Part shown: piece by piece, positions 33,272 to 41,601 of the stretch
Numbering within the stretch: position 1 is the first letter of the stretch
Layout of the letters: the number at the start of each line of letters is the position of its first letter
Assembly (NCBI RefSeq): GCF_003050925.1
Contig: NZ_QAOV01000011.1
Coordinates: 85,381-149,380 of the forward strand
Length of the DNA stretch: 64,000 nt
Source: Pseudomonas sp. GV085
GTDB taxonomy: Bacteria; Pseudomonadota; Gammaproteobacteria; Pseudomonadales; Pseudomonadaceae
Direction of reading: 5' to 3'
Translations under genes and position numbers: made by a program
Notes under the pieces: model-generated
What the model saw: the letters and a program-made list of their open reading frames with translations, nothing else
Told to the model about the DNA's origin: nothing
Databases searched by the model: none

Positions 33272-33901
33272 GTGAGTCAATTTTTCCAGATTCATCCGGA
33301 AAACCCGCAAGCGCGCCTGATCAAACAGGCAGTCGAGATCATCCGCAAGGGCGGGGTGGTGATTTATCCCACAGACTCTTCCTACGCCATTGGTTGCCAG
33401 ATCGGCGACAAAGTGGCTGTGGAGCGTGTGCGACGTTTGCGCGGGCTGGACGAAAAGCACAACTTTGCGCTGATTTGCTGCGATCTGTCGCAATTGGGGC
33501 TGTTTGCCAAGATCGACACCGGCACTTTCCGCTTGCTCAAGGCCCACTTGCCGGGGCCGTACACGTTCATTCTCAACGCCACCCGCGAAGTACCGCGACT
33601 GTTATTGCACCCGAAGAAGCGCACCATCGGCCTGCGGGTGCCGAGCCATCCGATTGCCCTGGCACTGCTGGAGCAGCTCGGCGAGCCGTTGATGAGCGTG
33701 AGTCTGATCATGCCCGGTGAAACCGACCCTATGTTTGATCCCTATGAAATGCGCCAGCTGCTCGAACACCAGGTCGATCTGATCATCGACGGTGGCTTCG
33801 GCGGGATCAAGGCGTCCACCGTGATCAACCTCGCCGACGGCGAGCCGGAAGTCATCCGTGTTGGCTGCGGCGACCCTGCGCCGTTCATGGTCGAGGCCTA
33901 G
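33272..33901 (+). CDS. YciO-type member of the Sua5/YciO/YrdC family, 209 aa
   Basis: Threonylcarbamoyl-AMP synthase fold. Signatures: GGVVIYPTDSSYAIGCQ, RLRGLDEKHNFALICCDLSQ, HLPGPYTFILNAT, TIGLRVPSHP and SVSLIMPGE. The YciO branch lacks some residues of true TsaC and its role in t6A formation is uncertain. A GTG at 33272 (VSQFFQIHPENPQ) is taken as the start because family homology begins there. The frame is open well upstream, and an in-frame ATG at 33233 overlaps the PHP gene. The stop codon abuts the scpA ATG. Confidence 0.88.
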   Translation: MSQFFQIHPENPQARLIKQAVEIIRKGGVVIYPTDSSYAIGCQIGDKVAVERVRRLRGLDEKHNFALICCDLSQLGLFAKIDTGTFRLLKAHLPGPYTFILNATREVPRLLLHPKKRTIGLRVPSHPIALALLEQLGEPLMSVSLIMPGETDPMFDPYEMRQLLEHQVDLIIDGGFGGIKASTVINLADGEPEVIRVGCGDPAPFMVEA

Positions 33902-34720
33902 ATGTCCGCAGTAGAACCCGTCGACAGTCAGGCCGGTGCCCAGCAGGAACTGCCTTTCGCCATGGTCTATGGTCAGGCGGTCATGGAAATGCCGCTGGAC
34001 CTGTACATCCCGCCGGATGCCCTCGAGGTCTTCCTCGAAGCCTTCGAAGGGCCCCTCGACCTGCTGCTGTACCTGATCCGCAAACAGAACATCAACATTC
34101 TCGACATCCCGGTGGCGGAAATCACCCGCCAGTACATGGGCTACGTAGAGTTGATGCAGTCGGTGCGCCTGGAGCTGGCCGCCGAGTACCTGGTGATGGC
34201 TGCGATGCTGGCCGAAATCAAGTCGCGGATGTTGTTGCCACGGGCCGAAACCGTTGAAGACGAAGAGGACGACCCTCGCGCCGAACTGATCCGCCGCTTG
34301 CAGGAATACGAGCGTTTCAAGGCTGCCGCCGAAGGCATCGATGGCCTTAGCCGCGTCGGTCGTGATGTGGTGGTGCCCAAGCTTGACGCTCCAGAGGCCC
34401 GGGCGCGCAAGCTGCTACCAGACGTGCGTCTGTCCGAGTTGCTGCTGTCGATGGCCGAGGTGTTGCGCCGTGGCGACATGTTCGAAAGCCATCAGGTCAG
34501 CCGCGAGGCGCTGTCGACCCGTGAACGCATGAGCGATGTGCTGGAACGGCTCAAGGGCGGCGGTTTCGTGCCGTTTGTCGAGCTGTTCACCGCTGAAGAA
34601 GGGCGTCTGGGGGTAGTGGTGACCTTTATGGCGATCCTTGAATTGGTCAAGGAATCCTTGGTCGAGCTGGTGCAGAATGAGCCATTTGCCGCGATCCACG
34701 TGCGAGCGCGAGCCGAATAA
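33902..34720 (+). CDS. scpA: Segregation and condensation protein ScpA, 272 aa
   Basis: Kleisin subunit of the SMC-ScpAB condensin-like complex for chromosome segregation. The N-terminal SMC-binding region carries FEGPLDLLLYLIRKQNINI and DIPVAEITRQYMGYVELM, followed by the helix ELAAEYLVMAAMLAEIKSRM. The C-terminal winged helix includes FVPFVELFTAEEGRLGVVVT and ILELVKESLVELVQNEPFA. It begins directly after the stop codon of the YciO-type gene and is followed 11 bases later by scpB. Confidence 0.96.
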   Translation: MSAVEPVDSQAGAQQELPFAMVYGQAVMEMPLDLYIPPDALEVFLEAFEGPLDLLLYLIRKQNINILDIPVAEITRQYMGYVELMQSVRLELAAEYLVMAAMLAEIKSRMLLPRAETVEDEEDDPRAELIRRLQEYERFKAAAEGIDGLSRVGRDVVVPKLDAPEARARKLLPDVRLSELLLSMAEVLRRGDMFESHQVSREALSTRERMSDVLERLKGGGFVPFVELFTAEEGRLGVVVTFMAILELVKESLVELVQNEPFAAIHVRARAE

Positions 34721-34731
34721 CGAGTCGAAAC

Positions 34732-35697
34732 ATGAACCTGACTGAACCCCGTGATCTGGCACCCTTGCTCGAAGCCTTTCTGTTGGCTTCGGGAAAGCCG
34801 CAATCTCTGGAAAGCCTGTTCGAACTCTTCGAGGAAGGCGAGCGCCCGGAGCCGCCGGTGTTCAAGAAGGCCCTGGCGATTCTGGCCAAGTCCTGCGATG
34901 GCCGCGCCTTTGAACTGAAGGAAGTGGCCTCGGGTTATCGCCTGCAGATTCGCGAGAAATTTGCGCCTTGGGTCGGGCGTCTGTGGGAAGAGCGCCCGCA
35001 GCGTTACTCCCGTGCCATGCTGGAAACCATGGCCCTGATCGCCTATCGCCAGCCGATCACCCGTGGCGAAATCGAAGACGTGCGGGGCGTGGCAGTCAAC
35101 AGCAACATCGTCAAGACGTTGATGGAACGCGAGTGGATCCGCATCGTCGGCTACCGTGACGTACCCGGCAAACCGGCGATGTTCGCCACCACCAAGGCGT
35201 TCCTCGATCACTTCAACCTGAAAAACCTCGACGATCTGCCGCCGCTGGCGGAACTGCGCGAGCTGGAACCGGATCCGGTGCTCGATTTCGATGACGCGCC
35301 CGTACCTGCCGGGTTGCAAGCGTTGGCCGACGCCAGCGCCGAGCCGGAAGAGCCGAAGGAAGAAACCAGTTTCCACACGCTGTTGCTGGAGCTGGACAGC
35401 ATGGAGGAGGGGCTCAAGACCGACTTCGACGACCTGCTGCGTGATGGGGCGCCGCCCGAGTTCGATCCGCAACAGTCGGTTTTCGAACCAGAAGTCGAAG
35501 CGGCACAGTCTGAGCCGGACATTGAGCCGGAGCAAGAAGACGACATCCTCGGCGTTGCCGAAGCCCGGGAAAAGCTTTTGGCTGCTGTAGCTGCGCTCGA
35601 ACAGACGAAACCCGAGCCGGAGCTTTCGGACGAAGAAGCCGAAGCCCAAGCCCTGGCCGAGGCCATCGAGGCCGAACGTCGTCAATTCGAGGACTGA
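34732..35697 (+). CDS. scpB: Segregation and condensation protein ScpB, 321 aa
   Basis: Dimeric winged-helix partner of ScpA. Residues about 5-185 hold the two winged helices (LLEAFLLASGKPQSLESLFE, RYSRAMLETMALIAYRQPIT, RGEIEDVRGVAVNSNIVKTL, GKPAMFATTKAFLDHFNLKN). The remaining 130 residues are a long, very acidic tail rich in Glu/Asp/Pro, common in Pseudomonas ScpB and probably disordered. It is in the same transcription unit as scpA. Confidence 0.96.
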   Translation: MNLTEPRDLAPLLEAFLLASGKPQSLESLFELFEEGERPEPPVFKKALAILAKSCDGRAFELKEVASGYRLQIREKFAPWVGRLWEERPQRYSRAMLETMALIAYRQPITRGEIEDVRGVAVNSNIVKTLMEREWIRIVGYRDVPGKPAMFATTKAFLDHFNLKNLDDLPPLAELRELEPDPVLDFDDAPVPAGLQALADASAEPEEPKEETSFHTLLLELDSMEEGLKTDFDDLLRDGAPPEFDPQQSVFEPEVEAAQSEPDIEPEQEDDILGVAEAREKLLAAVAALEQTKPEPELSDEEAEAQALAEAIEAERRQFED

Positions 35698-35707
35698 TGC
35701 GATTCCC

Positions 35708-35797
35708 TGTAGGAGCGAGCCTGCTCGCGATGGCGTTGGCACATCCGGCATAGATGTGGCCGATCTGACGCTTTCGCGAGCAGGCTCGCTCCTACAG
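35708..35797. repeat. REPIN, family B
   Basis: Arms TGTAGGAGCGAGCCTGCTCG and its complement enclose about 39 bases, in the gap between scpB and rluB (273 bases). Confidence 0.85.
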
Positions 35798-35970
35798 GGA
35801 GTTGTGTATACAGAAAGCTGCGAACCACCGGCCGGCGGAAAAACAAATAACCCTGCATTGATCAGCTAGTCTCTGATGCGCAAACGCCCTCATGCGCGTA
35901 TGATTCGCGACCCTTCGGCGATCCCTTCGCCCAAGTACCCAGTTTTCAGACCACACCGGGAGGTGCCCAG

Positions 35971-37191
35971 ATGAGTATCAAAGACCAGCAAGACGACCAG
36001 CCAATTGGCCCAGCAGGCGAAAAACTGCAGAAAGTCCTCGCCCGTATCGGCGTTGGCTCGCGCCGTGACGTGGAAGCCTGGATCAGCCACGGCCGCATCA
36101 AGGTCAACGGCAAAGACGCCACCCTTGGTCAGCGTGTCGACATGCACGACGCCATCACCATCGATGGCAAGGTGATCAAGCGTGAAGAGGCCGCCGAGTC
36201 GGTCCGCCGCGTGATCATGTACAACAAACCCGACGGCGAAATCTGCACCCGTGTCGACCCTGAAGGTCGTCCGACGGTGTTCGACAAGCTGCCGCGTCCG
36301 AAAGAAGGGCGCTGGATCAACATCGGCCGTCTCGACATCAATACCACCGGTTTGCTGATGTTCACCACCGACGGTGAACTGGCCAACCGTTTGATGCACC
36401 CGTCCTACGAGATGGACCGCGAGTACGCCGTGCGTGTACGCGGTGAAGTCGATGACGAGATGATCGAGCGCCTGAAGGCTGGCGTTGTTCTTGAAGATGG
36501 CCCGGCCAAGTTCACCGACATCAAGCAGGCGCCAGGTGGCGAAGGTTTCAACCACTGGTACCACTGCGTGGTAATGGAAGGTCGTAACCGTGAAGTGCGT
36601 CGCCTGTGGGAATCCCAGGGCCTGGTGGTCAGCCGTCTGAAGCGCGTGCGTTTCGGCCCGGTGTTCCTCAACTCCGACCTGCCGATGGGTCGCTGGCGTG
36701 AAATGAGCCAGTACGAAGTCGACATTCTCAGCGCCGAAGTTGGCCTGACGCCGGTAGCCATGCCGCAACTCAACGCCAAGAGCAAGGACAAGCTCGACCG
36801 GATGCAGCGCAAGTCGTCGCGGCCGATGGCCAGGACCGAGCGCGTGCGCACCCTGCGTCCAGCGAGTGGCGGACCTGCTGCCCCGCGTGAAAACCGCGAG
36901 CCGCAGATTGAAGGCGAGCGTCCAGGCCGCAAGCCAGCCGCCCGTCAGGACGGCGAGCGCAGCGAGCGCGGTCCACGCACGCCGCGTCCGGCCAATGGCC
37001 GTAGCGAGCGTGGCGAAGGTCGTGGTACGCCGGTGGCCGATCGTCCGGTCGACACCAAGCGCCCGGCCAAGCCTGCGCCGAAGCGCCCGGGGATCAAGCT
37101 GGTCGACGGTGACACGCCATCGGGCAAGCGCCGTGGCGCACCAGCCGGTTCCGGCCAGCGTCCGGGCTTTGGTCGTCGCAAGCCGGAATAA
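35971..37191 (+). CDS. rluB: 23S rRNA pseudouridine synthase RluB, 406 aa
   Basis: RluB converts U2605 of 23S rRNA to pseudouridine. GGAGG lies just upstream at about 35960-35964. Residues about 15-75 form an S4 RNA-binding domain (EKLQKVLARIGVGSRRDVEA, GRIKVNGKDATLGQRV), followed by the catalytic domain with GRLDINTTGLLMFTTDGEL, where the Asp is the catalytic residue. NREVRRLWESQGLVVSRLKR follows. The last about 140 residues are a Lys/Arg/Pro/Gly-rich low-complexity tail, longer than in E. coli RluB (291 residues) but usual for Pseudomonas. A terminator follows. Confidence 0.95.
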   Translation: MSIKDQQDDQPIGPAGEKLQKVLARIGVGSRRDVEAWISHGRIKVNGKDATLGQRVDMHDAITIDGKVIKREEAAESVRRVIMYNKPDGEICTRVDPEGRPTVFDKLPRPKEGRWINIGRLDINTTGLLMFTTDGELANRLMHPSYEMDREYAVRVRGEVDDEMIERLKAGVVLEDGPAKFTDIKQAPGGEGFNHWYHCVVMEGRNREVRRLWESQGLVVSRLKRVRFGPVFLNSDLPMGRWREMSQYEVDILSAEVGLTPVAMPQLNAKSKDKLDRMQRKSSRPMARTERVRTLRPASGGPAAPRENREPQIEGERPGRKPAARQDGERSERGPRTPRPANGRSERGEGRGTPVADRPVDTKRPAKPAPKRPGIKLVDGDTPSGKRRGAPAGSGQRPGFGRRKPE

Positions 37192-37208
37192 TCGGCTGAG
37201 CGCTTCAT

Positions 37209-37245
37209 AAAAAACGCCAATCCTTCGGGTTGGCGTTTTTTTTTT
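37209..37245 (+). terminator. Rho-independent terminator after rluB
   Basis: AACGCCAA-T-CC-TTCG-GG-TTGGCGTT hairpin with one bulged T is followed by nine or more T, 18 bases after the rluB stop. Confidence 0.88.
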
Positions 37246-37281
37246 GCCTGGCTTTATGTCTGTGTTGTTCTTGAGGCCGCA

Positions 37282-37363
37282 TTCGCGAGCAGGCTCGCTC
37301 CCACAGGAGATCGGGCTGTTTTCGCAAAATGCGTTCCCTTGTGGGAGCGAGCCTGCTCGCGAA
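37282..37363. repeat. REPIN, family B, inverted topology
   Basis: Arms TTCGCGAGCAGGCTCGCTCC and its complement (GTGGGAGCGAGCCTGCTCGC on the far side) enclose 34 bases. As at 23533-23627, the GCGA ends face outwards. Confidence 0.85.
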
Positions 37364-37476
37364 AGCGCCAGTCGCCGCACCGGAATGTCCGAAGTGGAAA
37401 GCCAGAATTACGCATCGTAAAGAAAACATGACGAAATCCACAGATTAGCCCCGTGAAATCGCCTCTTCTCGAATAC

Positions 37477-37494
37477 TGTAAGAAAATTCTTACG
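37477..37494. promoter_or_regulatory. TyrR/PhhR-box-like palindrome upstream of aroP
   Basis: TGTAAG-AAAATT-CTTACG fits the TyrR-type pattern TGTAAA-N6-TTTACA at the key G2, T3-A5, T14-A16 and C17 positions. The same pattern and spacing occurs between phhA and phhR at 44538-44555. Confidence 0.55.
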
Positions 37495-37608
37495 CGTCAT
37501 TACCTTACATCCTTCTCCCAGCGCTCTAGCCCGCTTGTTTCATCACTCCAGTCAGGGTGTCATGCGTGCCATGCCTGTCGTGCAGGTGCATAACAAAAAG
37601 GAGGCGCA

Positions 37609-37746
37609 ATGAACGCCGTATTCCATCTCCATCTCTCTGCGAGGGGCGGTTTTCCTGCCTTTCCCGTCGATGATCCGCAAGGGTCTGACCCCTTTTTTGC
37701 AGCCGCCCGAGCCTCTCGGGGCGGACACAGGCAATCCCGGCCATAG
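37609..37746 (+). CDS. Candidate small ORF, 45 aa, in the aroP leader
   Basis: Translation starts MNAVFHLHLSARGGF and ends SRGGHRQSRP. It has a near-perfect ribosome site, AAGGAGG at 37598-37604, which is why it is listed. There is no signal peptide or recognised domain. The composition (Arg, Phe, Ala, Gly) looks unselected, and a hairpin (37703-37724) lies inside its 3' half, so it could be a translated leader controlling aroP and not a functional protein. Coding status is uncertain. Confidence 0.35.
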   Translation: MNAVFHLHLSARGGFPAFPVDDPQGSDPFFAAARASRGGHRQSRP

Positions 37747-37922
37747 ACACGCTTGTCCAGCGGGTCTGGCAGCAGGGGGTTACAGGTGTACAATGCGCCG
37801 CGTTTTACCTGTGACCTCCTGCGCACCTGCGCAAACCTCAAGGCTATCCGCCTTGTTCACTCCGCCGCGTCACGAGCGTGTCGGGTTCGATTTCGTCGCA
37901 GATAAAAACAAACAGGTGACGC

Positions 37923-37985
37923 ATGACCGTTGTAAATACGCTGAACTCCTGGTGCCTGCGCTGGGGTTTGATCGGTGCCGCTTAA
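37923..37985 (+). CDS. Candidate leader peptide, 20 aa, upstream of aroP
   Basis: MTVVNTLNSWCLRWGLIGAA, with AGGTGA at 37914-37919. Two Trp codons in a 20-codon ORF ending 60 bases before an aromatic amino acid permease suggest an attenuation-type leader. No terminator-antiterminator pair is evident after it. Inference only. Confidence 0.35.
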   Translation: MTVVNTLNSWCLRWGLIGAA

Positions 37986-38045
37986 CGCCTTTCTTGAGCA
38001 GCAACGTCTACTGAACATCATCAAACCTTGCGTGAGACCCTTTTC

Positions 38046-39458
38046 ATGAGTGGACAAAACCCGCAATCAGGCGAGCTGAAACGCGGCCTGAAAAATCGCC
38101 ACATTCAATTGATCGCCCTCGGTGGCGCGATCGGTACCGGCTTGTTCCTCGGCTCGGCCGGGGTACTGAAATCCGCCGGTCCGTCGATGATCCTCGGCTA
38201 TGCCATCTGCGGCTTCATCGCCTTCATGATCATGCGCCAACTGGGCGAAATGATCGTCGAAGATCCGGTGGCCGGTTCCTTCAGCCACTTCGCGCACAAG
38301 TACTGGGGCGGCTTTGCCGGCTTCCTGTCGGGCTGGAACTGCTGGATTCTGTACATTCTGGTGGGCATGTCCGAGCTGACGGCTGTCGGCAAGTACATCC
38401 ACTACTGGGCCCCGGACATCCCGACCTGGGCTTCTGCAGCTGCCTTCTTCGTGCTGATCAACGCCATCAACCTGGCCAACGTCAAGGTGTTTGGCGAGGC
38501 CGAGTTCTGGTTCGCGATCATCAAGGTCGTGGCGATCGTCGGCATGATTGCCCTGGGCAGCTACCTGCTGGTAAGCGGCAATGGCGGCCCGCAGGCCGCG
38601 GTCAGCAACCTGTGGTCCCACGGTGGCTTCTTCCCGAACGGTGTCAGCGGACTGGTGATGGCCATGGCTTTCATCATGTTTTCCTTCGGTGGCCTGGAAA
38701 TGCTCGGTTTCACCGCTGCCGAAGCCGACAAGCCGAAAACCGTGATCCCGAAAGCCATCAACCAGGTGATCTACCGGATCCTGATTTTCTACATCGGTGC
38801 GCTGGTGATCCTGCTGTCGTTGACGCCGTGGGACAGTTTGCTGACCACCCTGAACGCCTCTGGTGATTCCTATAGCGGCAGTCCGTTCGTGCAAGTGTTC
38901 TCGATGCTGGGCAGCAACACCGCCGCGCACATCCTCAACTTCGTGGTCCTGACCGCTGCGTTGTCGGTGTACAACAGCGGCACCTACTGCAACAGCCGCA
39001 TGCTGCTGGGCATGGCCGAGCAGGGCGATGCGCCGAAAGCATTGGCGAAGATCGACAAGCGCGGCGTGCCGGTGCGTTCGATCCTGGCCTCGGCCGCCGT
39101 GACGCTGATCGCGGTGCTGCTGAACTACCTGATTCCGCAAAACGCGCTGGAACTGCTGATGTCGCTGGTCGTGGCCACCCTGGTGATCAACTGGGCGATG
39201 ATCAGCTACTCGCACTTCAAGTTCCGCCAGCACATGAACAAGACCAAACAAACACCGCTGTTCAAGGCCCTGTGGTACCCGTACGGGAACTACATCTGCC
39301 TGGCGTTCGTGGTGTTCGTCCTTGGCGTGATGCTGTTGATTCCGGGGATCCAGACATCGGTGTATGCGATTCCAGTGTGGCTGGTGTTCATGTGGGTCTG
39401 CTACGGCATCAAGAACAAGCGCAGTGCGCAGCGTGCACTGCAGGCCGCAGTGGAGTAA
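38046..39458 (+). CDS. aroP: Aromatic amino acid permease, AroP type, 470 aa
   Basis: APC-superfamily proton symporter with 12 membrane helices. The family signature is clear: KRGLKNRHIQLIALGGAIGTGLFLGSAG (in two parts, KRGLKNRHIQLIALGG and AIGTGLFLGSAG), and the later SFGGLEMLGFTAAEADKPK. The close match to the AroP/PheP branch, from memory, suggests Phe/Tyr/Trp uptake. The PhhR-box-like site upstream and the phh genes 2.5 kb downstream support this. The start at 38046 (MSGQNPQSGELKRG) is chosen over an upstream TTG. A glycine/D-alanine specificity (CycA-like) cannot be ruled out from sequence alone. Confidence 0.85.
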   Translation: MSGQNPQSGELKRGLKNRHIQLIALGGAIGTGLFLGSAGVLKSAGPSMILGYAICGFIAFMIMRQLGEMIVEDPVAGSFSHFAHKYWGGFAGFLSGWNCWILYILVGMSELTAVGKYIHYWAPDIPTWASAAAFFVLINAINLANVKVFGEAEFWFAIIKVVAIVGMIALGSYLLVSGNGGPQAAVSNLWSHGGFFPNGVSGLVMAMAFIMFSFGGLEMLGFTAAEADKPKTVIPKAINQVIYRILIFYIGALVILLSLTPWDSLLTTLNASGDSYSGSPFVQVFSMLGSNTAAHILNFVVLTAALSVYNSGTYCNSRMLLGMAEQGDAPKALAKIDKRGVPVRSILASAAVTLIAVLLNYLIPQNALELLMSLVVATLVINWAMISYSHFKFRQHMNKTKQTPLFKALWYPYGNYICLAFVVFVLGVMLLIPGIQTSVYAIPVWLVFMWVCYGIKNKRSAQRALQAAVE

Positions 39459-39481
39459 CTCCGCGCAGAAACACATCCCCT

Positions 39482-39570
39482 TGTAGGAGCGAGCCTGCTC
39501 GCGATGGTGGTGGGTCAGCAAAGGTTATGTTGACTGATACGGCCTCATCGCGAGCAGGCTCGCTCCTACA
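39482..39570. repeat. REPIN, family B
   Basis: Arms TGTAGGAGCGAGCCTGCTCG and its complement, about 25 bases each, enclose 38 bases, directly after aroP. Confidence 0.85.
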
Positions 39571-39632
39571 GGGGTCGCATTCCTCCAATCGTTTCGCGGT
39601 ATCCTGCACGCTCTGAATGCGGACGCTTTCCC

Positions 39633-40046
39633 ATGCTGGTCATTTCCAACAACGTGCATCTGCCGGATGCCGAGATCGAGTTGACGGCCATTCGCGCCCA
39701 GGGCGCCGGTGGGCAGAACGTCAACAAAGTCTCCAGTGCCGTGCACCTGCGCTTCGACATTCCGGCGTCGTCCTTGCCCGAGTTCTACAAGGAGCGGCTA
39801 CTGGCGCTGCGTGACAGCCGCATCACCAGCGACGGTGTGTTGATCATCAAGGCCCAGCAGTACCGGACGCAGGAGCAGAATCGTGCGGATGCTTTGGAGC
39901 GTTTGATCGAACTGATCCAGAGTGCCACCAAGGTCGAGAAAAAGCGCCGTCCGACCAAGCCGACTCTCGGCTCGAAGACCCGTCGCCTCGAATCCAAGAG
40001 CAAGCGCGGTAACATCAAGGCCGGGCGCGGCAAGGTCGATTTCTAA
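39633..40046 (+). CDS. arfB: Peptidyl-tRNA hydrolase ArfB (YaeJ), 137 aa
   Basis: Rescues ribosomes stalled on non-stop mRNA without tmRNA. The release-factor GGQ motif sits in RAQGAGGQNVNKVSSAVHLR (GGQ at residues 26-28), and the C-terminal tail is strongly basic (KVEKKRRPTKPTL, TRRLESKSKRGNIKAGRG) as needed to enter the empty mRNA channel. Length matches E. coli ArfB (140). It overlaps the convergent MFS gene by 4 bases. Confidence 0.96.
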   Translation: MLVISNNVHLPDAEIELTAIRAQGAGGQNVNKVSSAVHLRFDIPASSLPEFYKERLLALRDSRITSDGVLIIKAQQYRTQEQNRADALERLIELIQSATKVEKKRRPTKPTLGSKTRRLESKSKRGNIKAGRGKVDF

Positions 40047-41242
40047 CGGGCGTCCCGCGCTTCGCGTTGCTTTGGTGCCTGCCGGTACAGGTAAAGGCTC
40101 AGTATCAAGCCGCTCACCGCGGCGAAGGCAGCGAACAGGAAGATCGAAGCGAACCCGAACCCGGCCGCAATGGCGCCGGCGAGAGGCCCGGTGATCCCCA
40201 GCGACAAGTCGATGAACAGCGAATAGGCGCCGACGGCTGCGCCACGGCTGGAGGCCGGGACCAGGTTGACCGCTTCCACCCCCAGCGCCGGAAACACCAG
40301 CGAAAAGCCGAAGCCGCTCAACGCCGCACCCGCCAGTGCCCAGTGCGCATCCGGTGCCAGCCACAGCAACAACAACCCGAGGGTTTCCACTGACAGGCAG
40401 GCAATGGCCACGCGAAAGCCGCCGAGGCGGTTGATCAGGTTGCCGAACAGCAAGCGTGCACCGATAAAGCTGGCACCGAACAGGCTCAGGCACAGTACCG
40501 CGTTATCCCAGTGTTGCGTGGCGTAATACAGGGTGATGAAGGTGGCGATGGTGCCGAAGCCAATGGAGCCCAGGGCCAGTCCACAACCGTGGGGGAAGAC
40601 CCGCCCGAGCACGTGCATGAACGGCAGGCGCTCACCGGATACGATCGGCGCGGCGGTTTTCGGCCAGGCCAGCAGCAGGCCGAGCACGGCCAGCAACACA
40701 ATGCTCACGCCCATGCTCCACAAGCCCAGTCGATGGACGAGCAACACACCCAAGGGCGCGCCGACGGCCAATGCGCCATAGCTGGCGATACCGTTCCACG
40801 AGATGACCTTGGCCGTATTCGCCGCGCCGACCCGGCCAATGCCCCAGCCAATCGAGCCCGAGCCCACCAGGCTTTCCGCGCTGCCGAGCACCAGGCGGCC
40901 GATCAGCAGGCTGAACAGGCTCAAGGCCGGCAGGCTCTGGGTCCAGGCCGAGATCAACATGAACGCACCACTCAGGCCGCAACCGGCCAGGCCATACATC
41001 ACGGCCAGTTTGCTGCCCTTGTTGTCGATGATCTTCCCGGCATAGGGGCGGCTGAGCAGGGTGGCCAGGTATTGCACGCTGATCACCAGGCCCGCGATCA
41101 CCGCGCCGAACCCCAGGTCGCTGTGGACGTAACCGGGCAATACGGCCAGGGGGATGCCGATGTTCAGGTAGCCGATGAAGGTGAAAAGGACGATGGAAAC
41201 GACTTGCAGCGTGACCGCCAGGGGGCGCTGGTTTTCAGGCAT
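40043..41242 (-). CDS. MFS transporter, YfcJ/YhhS (UPF0226)-like, 399 aa
   Basis: Twelve-helix major facilitator. The loop 2-3 signature appears as LLSRPYAGKIIDNKGSK. Helices 4-6 include LIGRLVLGSAESLVGSG and WNGIASYGALAVGAPLG, typical of the YfcJ/YhhS group. The second half includes ARLLFGNLINRLGGFRVAIA. Substrate is unknown; this group has been connected to arabinose or drug efflux. It is convergent with arfB. Confidence 0.9.
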   Translation of the reverse strand: MPENQRPLAVTLQVVSIVLFTFIGYLNIGIPLAVLPGYVHSDLGFGAVIAGLVISVQYLATLLSRPYAGKIIDNKGSKLAVMYGLAGCGLSGAFMLISAWTQSLPALSLFSLLIGRLVLGSAESLVGSGSIGWGIGRVGAANTAKVISWNGIASYGALAVGAPLGVLLVHRLGLWSMGVSIVLLAVLGLLLAWPKTAAPIVSGERLPFMHVLGRVFPHGCGLALGSIGFGTIATFITLYYATQHWDNAVLCLSLFGASFIGARLLFGNLINRLGGFRVAIACLSVETLGLLLLWLAPDAHWALAGAALSGFGFSLVFPALGVEAVNLVPASSRGAAVGAYSLFIDLSLGITGPLAGAIAAGFGFASIFLFAAFAAVSGLILSLYLYRQAPKQREARDAR

Positions 41243-41341
41243 GGGTAAAGGTCCACGGTAAAGCAGGATAGATAGGCTGCTTATGATAGCGGCGTGGACG
41301 CTCGCAGGTTGTGAAAAAGTAAAACTATTTGCCGGGCGCTG

Positions 41342-41527
41342 TCATTCAGGTTTGACGGGGGCGACCAGCTGCGTTGTGACCAGGGCGGCCAGCGCATTTT
41401 CCTGGGTGCCGAAGCGGGCGAGCAAGGCGGCTTGTTTCTCGGGAGAGAGGCGATTCCAGATCTCGATCATTTTCTCGGCGGTGCCGATCAGGACGCTGGC
41501 CTGCGCTTCGCTGAATTCATCGGTCAT
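41342..41527 (-). CDS. Small conserved-looking hypothetical protein, 61 aa
   Basis: A helical, soluble protein (MTDEFSEAQASVLIGTAEKM, WNRLSPEKQAALLARFGTQE) with no signal peptide or cysteines. GAGAAC lies about 9 bases upstream. The sequence has the even helix periodicity of a real small protein, with hydrophobic residues at i, i+3/4. It follows the 43-residue gene on the same strand with a 13-bp hairpin between them. Function is unknown. Confidence 0.65.
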   Translation of the reverse strand: MTDEFSEAQASVLIGTAEKMIEIWNRLSPEKQAALLARFGTQENALAALVTTQLVAPVKPE

Positions 41528-41550
41528 GGATAGAGTTCTCGTTTCAGGCA

Positions 41551-41582
41551 GTGTGGAAAGCGCATGTTAGCGCTTTCCACAC
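41551..41582. other. Perfect 13-bp hairpin without T-tract
   Basis: GTGTGGAAAGCGC and its exact complement enclose ATGTTA. It lies between the 43-residue gene and the 61-residue gene (both minus strand). It lacks a T run on either strand, so it is more likely an RNA-processing or stability element than a terminator. Confidence 0.6.
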
Positions 41583-41601
41583 GGTCTGTACGGCGGGTGT
41601 T

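Larger units (their letters stand above)
37364..38045 (+). other. Long leader/intergenic region upstream of aroP
   Basis: This stretch, part of the 854-bp gap between rluB and aroP, holds a TyrR/PhhR-box-like palindrome (37477-37494), a 45-codon ORF with a strong ribosome site (37609-37746), a GC hairpin (37703-37724), and a 20-codon Trp-containing ORF (37923-37985). No clear promoter hexamers or terminator were found. Confidence 0.6.

Noticed and set aside
35890..37380. 496-codon minus-strand frame across rluB
   Set aside because: Runs through the rluB terminator and a REPIN; antisense to a conserved gene.
37477..37494. GacA box (TGTAAG-N6-CTTACA) of an rsm small RNA
   Set aside because: The palindrome fits at 11 of 12 positions, but no GGA-rich transcript with terminator follows on either strand; a PhhR box before aroP is more consistent.
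37703..37724. Rho-independent terminator in the aroP leader
   Set aside because: The GC hairpin has no T run after it on the plus strand, and A-rich sequence follows on the minus strand.
41551..41582. Terminator between the small genes
   Set aside because: Perfect stem but no T-tract on either strand.
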